Part shown: in pieces, positions 13,715 through 17,060 of the stretch | How positions within the stretch are numbered: the first letter of the stretch is position 1 | Layout: the number at the start of each line of letters is the position of its first letter | NCBI GenBank assembly: GCA_016281675.1 | Contig: JAEEJD010000073.1 | Span: forward strand, 1 to 17,060 | Length of the DNA stretch: 17,060 nt | Direction: 5' to 3' | Source: Lachnospiraceae bacterium | Lineage (GTDB): Bacteria > Bacillota_A > Clostridia > Lachnospirales > Lachnospiraceae | Made by a program: the position numbers and the translations under genes | The notes under the pieces: generated by a model | What the model was told of the DNA's origin: nothing | Database searches by the model: none | The model's input: only the letters and a program-made list of their open reading frames with translations

Positions 13715-14725
13715 CTATTCATCCTTTATTATTATCCTGTCGGCGATACGCTGACTGATATTCTGTTCTTTGAAAGTCTCGCATTGCTTTATCGCATTGC
13801 TTATCTCTTTTTCGGTGGCGTTTCCGTGAACCTTTACAACCAGGCCGTTAAGTCCGAGAAGAGGAGCTCCGCCGTACTCCGTCGCATCGAAAGTCTTCAT
13901 CACACCTTTTAGAGAAGGCTTTATCAGAAGACCGCCTATCTTGCCCCGAAGACTTCCCATGAGCGCTCCCTTAATTGTGGAAAGCATCATCTTTCCCACG
14001 CCCTCGTACATCTTCAGTATGACATTACCGGTGAATGCTTCGCAGACAATGACATCGGCTCCGCCGTTCGGTATCTCTCTGGCTTCTATGGAGCCTATGA
14101 AATTGATGTCGGGACAGTTCTTCAGAAGAGGGAACGTCTCCTTTACAAGCATATTGCCCTTTTCTTCTTCCGCACCGATGTTGACGATCGCAACTCTCGG
14201 CTTCTTAACCCCGAGCACATGTTCCATGTATATGGATCCCATCTTCGCAAACTGCACGAGATGAGAAGATCTTGCATCAACATTTGCGCCGCAGTCAATG
14301 ATGAGCGAAACACCGCGCTCTGTCGTTGACGGAATGAGCGGGGCAAGAGGAGGTCTCTCGACTCCTTTTATCCTTCCGACTATCAACTGACCGCCTACAA
14401 GTACCGCTCCGGAAGATCCCGCGGAAACAAAAGCATCCGCCTTGCCTTCCTTGACAAGATTAAGTCCCCTTACAATAGAGGAATCTTTCTTGCGTCTTAT
14501 AGCCATAACAGGAGCTTCTTCCGTTGAAATGACCTCAGTTGCGTTTTCAATAAAGAGTCTGTCGCTCGGATACTCTTTACCCTCAAGTTCGGCTTTGATC
14601 GCTTCTTCCTGTCCGCAAAGCGTAACCGTGATGTCCTTTGACCCCGAAAGAGCCACAAGCGCACCTTTGACTATCTCTTTAGGGGCGTTGTCACCGCCCA
14701 TTGCATCAAGTACAACATGTACCAT
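13715..14725 (-). CDS. plsX: Phosphate acyltransferase PlsX
   Basis: PlsX, 336 aa, converts acyl-ACP and phosphate to acyl-phosphate, the donor for PlsY in phosphatidic acid synthesis. It acts peripherally at the membrane. The family start VHVVLDAMGGDNAP is clear, as are AFVSAGSSGAVLVGG, the PPLAPLIPS segment, DCGANVDAR and the DVIVCEAFTGNVILKMYEG block. The start at 14725 is chosen over an upstream in-frame codon at 14755 because GGGAG sits 7 nt upstream and the product begins exactly where homologues do. It has a candidate promoter of its own between the rpmF terminator and the gene, and leads into acpP after 14 nt. Confidence 0.97.
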   Translation of the reverse strand: MVHVVLDAMGGDNAPKEIVKGALVALSGSKDITVTLCGQEEAIKAELEGKEYPSDRLFIENATEVISTEEAPVMAIRRKKDSSIVRGLNLVKEGKADAFVSAGSSGAVLVGGQLIVGRIKGVERPPLAPLIPSTTERGVSLIIDCGANVDARSSHLVQFAKMGSIYMEHVLGVKKPRVAIVNIGAEEEKGNMLVKETFPLLKNCPDINFIGSIEAREIPNGGADVIVCEAFTGNVILKMYEGVGKMMLSTIKGALMGSLRGKIGGLLIKPSLKGVMKTFDATEYGGAPLLGLNGLVVKVHGNATEKEISNAIKQCETFKEQNISQRIADRIIIKDE

Positions 14726-14765
14726 TGTAATTCTCCCATAAGAGATTCCATTCAAAACTTATACT

Positions 14766-14794
14766 ACTATACTAGACCTATCCGTAAAATGCAA
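14766..14794 (-). promoter_or_regulatory. Candidate promoter of plsX-acpP
   Basis: TTGCAT (14794-14789) and TATAGT (14771-14766) are 17 bp apart. The -10 matches 5 of 6 consensus bases. The predicted start near 14759 gives a leader of about 34 nt. The -10 lies in a short TAGTA-rich direct repeat. No recognised FapR operator is evident. Confidence 0.5.
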
Positions 14795-14798
14795 ATAA

Positions 14799-14838
14799 AA
14801 AAACACACAAAAAAACCACGGGAAAACCCGCGGTTTTT
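14799..14838 (-). terminator. Rho-independent terminator after rpmF
   Basis: AAAAACCGCGGG and CCCGTGGTTTTT form a 12-bp stem with one G-U pair and a TTTT loop (14838-14811). T7, then GTGTG and another T7, follow. It begins 13 nt after the rpmF stop. Confidence 0.92.
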
Positions 14839-14851
14839 CAATACTTTCATA

Positions 14852-15031
14852 TTAATCCTGGCTTATGATCTCTTTCTTATTATAAGAACCGCAAGCCTTG
14901 CAAACTCTGTGAGGAACCATAAGCGCACCGCACTTGCTGCATTTTACAAGCGTGGGAGCGGACATTTTCCAGTTTGCTCTTCTTTTATCTCTTCTTCCCT
15001 TGGAAGATTTATTCTTAGGACAAATTGACAC
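14852..15031 (-). CDS. rpmF: 50S ribosomal protein L32
   Basis: L32, 59 aa, a small protein near the peptide exit region of the 50S subunit. It begins SICPKNKSSKGRRDKRRANWKM and has a zinc-ribbon with four cysteines, CSKC (31-34) and CKAC (44-47), so it is the zinc-containing form. The start is GTG at 15031, 8 nt from AAGGAGG. Another in-frame GTG at 15040 abuts the Shine-Dalgarno and cannot be used. The gene has a consensus promoter and a strong terminator, so it can be a single-gene unit. The DUF177/YceD gene that often precedes rpmF is absent. Confidence 0.97.
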   Translation of the reverse strand: MSICPKNKSSKGRRDKRRANWKMSAPTLVKCSKCGALMVPHRVCKACGSYNKKEIISQD

Positions 15032-15039
15032 TTCTGACA

Positions 15040-15046
15040 CCTCCTT
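15040..15046 (-). promoter_or_regulatory. Ribosome binding site fixing the rpmF GTG start
   Basis: AAGGAGG lies 8 nt before the GTG at 15031. The upstream GTG at 15040 shares its first base with this site, which rules it out. Confidence 0.8.
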
Positions 15047-15077
15047 TTACGGATGTTTTCATTACACGCACTTGTGA

Positions 15078-15106
15078 ATTATACCGAGCCGCCGGCTGTT
15101 TGTCAA
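15078..15106 (-). promoter_or_regulatory. Perfect sigma-A consensus promoter of rpmF
   Basis: TTGACA (15106-15101) and TATAAT (15083-15078) with exactly 17 bp between them match consensus at all 12 bases. The predicted start is near 15071, giving a leader of about 40 nt. The spacer contains the inverted repeat AGCCG-G-CGGCT. The -35 begins 8 nt after the pta stop. Confidence 0.88.
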
Positions 15107-15114
15107 CAATATTT

Positions 15115-16116
15115 TTAAAGTAATTGTGCCTGTACCGCGGTAAGTGCAACTACACCGACAATATCATCGGCGTCACATCCGCGCGACAGATCGTTGACGG
15201 GGCGCGAAAGGCCCTGAAGCATAGGTCCGTACGCCTCAGCCTTTGCAAGTCTCTCAACGAGCTTATATCCTATATTTGCGGCATCAAGATTCGGGAATAT
15301 GAGTACGTTAGCCATTCCACCTATCTCCGAATCGGGAGATTTGTGACGCGAAACCGCGGGAACTATTGCGGCGTCGGTCTGAAGCTCACCGTCCAGAAGA
15401 AGCTGAGGGTATCTTTCCTTTGCGATAGCCGTGGCATTTGCGACTTTATCTACAAGGGGGTGCTTTGCGCTTCCTTTTGTCGAATGCGACAGCATCGCGA
15501 TTATAGGCTTTGCTCCGACAAGCGAAGTAAAGCTCTTTGCCGAGGTATTCGCTATGCTCGCAAGTTCCTCCGACGTGGGATCCTGGTTAAGTCCGCAGTC
15601 AGCGAAAAGGAATGTTCCGTTCTCACCGAATTCACAGTCGGGAACGTCTAGGATGAAAAATCCCGATACAAGATCAACACCCGGAGCAGTACGGAGTATC
15701 TGAAGCGAAGGACGAAGAACATCAGCCGTTGCATGGCACGCACCCGCGACCATTCCGTCCGCATCGTTCATCTTGACCATCATGACGCCCCACATCAGGT
15801 TATCGGTACGAAGGCGCTCCTGCGCCTTTTCGAGAGTCATACCCTTCTTCTCGCGAAGTTCAAACAGCTTCTGAGCATATTCATCGAACTTGTCGCTCGT
15901 CTCGGGATCAACGACCTTGACCTTTGACAGATCGAGTTCGAGCCATCTCGCACCGTCCATGATCTTCTCTTCTTTTCCGATCATGATAAGGTTGGCGATA
16001 CCTTCCTCAAGTATCTTGTGCGCAGCTATCAGCGACCTTCTGTCGTTACTCTCCGGCAGAACTATCGTCTTGATATCCTGTTTTGCGCGTTCTTTAATGC
16101 TGTCAATGAATTGCAT
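15115..16116 (-). CDS. pta: Phosphate acetyltransferase
   Basis: Pta, 333 aa, interconverts acetyl-CoA plus phosphate and acetyl-phosphate plus CoA, the step before acetate kinase in fermentative ATP formation. It is the short form made of the catalytic domain only. Landmarks are IVLPESNDRR (18-27), DADGMVAGACHATADVLRP (118-136), TFLFADCGLNQDPT (168-181), MLSHSTKGSA (208-217), DGELQTDAA (242-250) and PVNDLSRGC (306-314). By comparison with the Methanosarcina enzyme, Ser311, Arg312 and Asp318 are the likely catalytic/CoA residues. The start is supported by GGAGGG 8 nt upstream. The acetate kinase gene that commonly follows is not here; rpmF comes next. Confidence 0.97.
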   Translation of the reverse strand: MQFIDSIKERAKQDIKTIVLPESNDRRSLIAAHKILEEGIANLIMIGKEEKIMDGARWLELDLSKVKVVDPETSDKFDEYAQKLFELREKKGMTLEKAQERLRTDNLMWGVMMVKMNDADGMVAGACHATADVLRPSLQILRTAPGVDLVSGFFILDVPDCEFGENGTFLFADCGLNQDPTSEELASIANTSAKSFTSLVGAKPIIAMLSHSTKGSAKHPLVDKVANATAIAKERYPQLLLDGELQTDAAIVPAVSRHKSPDSEIGGMANVLIFPNLDAANIGYKLVERLAKAEAYGPMLQGLSRPVNDLSRGCDADDIVGVVALTAVQAQLL

Positions 16117-16154
16117 GTCTGTAACCCTCCGTGATTATATTCGTATATTAATAT

Positions 16155-17060
16155 TCAATCATCGATTGTGATTATATCCTTAAGTATGTAATGAAACATC
16201 GGATAAGATGTATTCTCGTTTTCAATATATCCGTTCTTGAGATCAAAAGTATCGGAAGGATCGTCGGGATCCGTACCGACATAATTACCTTTGAAAACAA
16301 AATCCACGTTACCGTGCTTGAATCTTTCCTCAGCTCTTTGCATGGCAAGTTCCGTGCCCGGTGCAGCCACCTGCAGGTTCAGATCGAGCATCTCCACCCA
16401 GCCCTTGTCAAATCCGGCTGAAACATCGGTTCCGTGAATGCGTCCGGTAACGATCGATTCAATACTCTTATCGGTCATGACCGCCTCAACAGCCGACAGA
16501 ACATAAGGTTCCCAACATATCCTTGAAGTGACCAGTGAAGCACCCGGAGCGACTTCAGACATACTCTGATTGTTTCCGACGAAAAACACCTCTCTGCCAC
16601 TCTGCATGGCTTCCTCACACGCAATTGCAGGTCCTATCGTATCCGTATGCTGTGAGATTATAAGACATCCTTCGTCGATAAGATACTGTGCCGCGCTCTT
16701 TTCCTGAGCATAACTGCTCCATGTCTGCGTGTAACATACATGCATGACGGCCTGGGAAACGACCGAACGTACTCCCATCAGAAAAGCCGTGTAGCCCGAG
16801 ATAACCTCGGATGTCGGAAATGCCGCAACAAAACCGACAACAGCCTGATCTTCCGTGATAAGTCCGTCCAGGATCATCTGCCTGATCTTCAGTCCTGCGG
16901 CTATACCGCTCACATACCTTCCCTGATAGGCTTCTCCCTTAAATGTATGATAATTGGCCGGGACAGTCTGATCGCTCATATCCATATAGGATGTCTGACA
17001 GAACTGTATGTTCGGATATTCGGGTGCAAGCTGTCTTACAAGTTCGCTGTATCCGTTGAA
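16155..17060 (-). CDS. BMP-family (Med/PnrA-like) substrate-binding protein, partial
   Basis: C-terminal 301 residues of a gene whose frame stays open to the right edge, so the N-terminus is outside the window. Family features are FNGYSELVRQLAPEYPNIQF, GEAYQGRYVSGIAAGLK, VGFVAAFPTSEVISGYTAFLMGV, YLIDEGCLIISQHTDT and the ending NTSYPMFHYILKDIITID. The first in-frame ATG visible (16985) lies inside the conserved domain and is not a start. Known relatives bind nucleosides, purines or other small molecules for an ABC importer (PnrA, BmpA). Ligand and lipoprotein status cannot be judged here. The stop lies 38 nt before pta with no terminator between them, so pta may be co-transcribed with it. Confidence 0.85.
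   Translation of the reverse strand, partial: FNGYSELVRQLAPEYPNIQFCQTSYMDMSDQTVPANYHTFKGEAYQGRYVSGIAAGLKIRQMILDGLITEDQAVVGFVAAFPTSEVISGYTAFLMGVRSVVSQAVMHVCYTQTWSSYAQEKSAAQYLIDEGCLIISQHTDTIGPAIACEEAMQSGREVFFVGNNQSMSEVAPGASLVTSRICWEPYVLSAVEAVMTDKSIESIVTGRIHGTDVSAGFDKGWVEMLDLNLQVAAPGTELAMQRAEERFKHGNVDFVFKGNYVGTDPDDPSDTFDLKNGYIENENTSYPMFHYILKDIITIDD

Noticed and set aside
14761..14785. FapR operator overlapping the plsX promoter
   Set aside because: The TAGTA repeats recall part of the FapR site, but no proper 17-bp palindrome is present.
16125..16139. TATAAT just upstream of pta as a promoter
   Set aside because: The -10 is at 16134-16139, so the start would fall inside the pta Shine-Dalgarno (16125-16130), and the -35 match is poor.
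16155..16985. Complete BMP protein starting at ATG 16985
   Set aside because: The frame continues to the right edge with family-like sequence (YSELVRQLAPEYPNIQF), so the gene is partial.
1..17060. CRISPR array, insertion sequence, prophage, tRNA or 4.5S RNA gene
   Set aside because: I saw no regularly spaced repeats, transposase or integrase motifs, tRNA-like cloverleaf or 4.5S RNA sequence on either strand; the SRP genes present are protein components only.

Overview
The window is a dense, uniformly minus-strand stretch of core bacterial chromosome. The gene order, low-GC Gram-positive style Shine-Dalgarno sites (AGGAGG/AAGGAG), the YlxM, RbgA and KhpA proteins and the SMC/L32/Pta sequences point to a Clostridia-type Firmicute, most likely a Lachnospiraceae member. 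The family assignment is inference from remembered protein sequences, not a search. No plus-strand gene is convincing, and no gene-free stretch exceeds about 130 bases.

Read in the direction of transcription (from the right edge leftward), the window holds: the C-terminal part of a BMP-family substrate-binding protein; pta (acetyl-CoA/acetyl-phosphate metabolism); rpmF with a perfect sigma-A promoter and a terminator; plsX-acpP (phospholipid and fatty acid synthesis) with its own promoter and a terminator-like hairpin; rnc-smc-ftsY (RNA processing, chromosome organisation, SRP receptor); ilvA; a secreted helical protein of unknown function with its own candidate promoter and a strong terminator; ylxM-ffh-rpsP-khpA-rimM-trmD-rplS (SRP targeting, ribosome proteins and ribosome/tRNA maturation) ending in a terminator; and a tightly coupled lepB-rbgA-lepB trio (two signal peptidases I around a 50S-assembly GTPase).

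The layout largely follows the well-known Bacillus order plsX-acpP-rnc-smc-ftsY-ylxM-ffh-rpsP-ylqC-rimM-trmD-rplS-rbgA, so the window ties together membrane lipid synthesis, protein export (FtsY, Ffh, YlxM, LepB) and ribosome production. It departs from that order in four ways: ilvA plus an unknown secreted protein sit between ftsY and ylxM; a signal peptidase lies on each side of rbgA; pta is not followed by ackA; and no DUF177/YceD gene precedes rpmF.

The most interesting sequence signal is upstream of ylxM-ffh. The terminator hairpin of the unknown secreted-protein gene contains a perfect -35 hexamer in its 3' arm, 17 bp from a -10-like hexamer. This implies a promoter built into a terminator and a nearly leaderless ylxM transcript. 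I found no CRISPR array, phage, insertion sequence, tRNA or rRNA, and no clear novel multi-gene system. The best candidates for new biology are the orphan secreted protein and the compact terminator/promoter.
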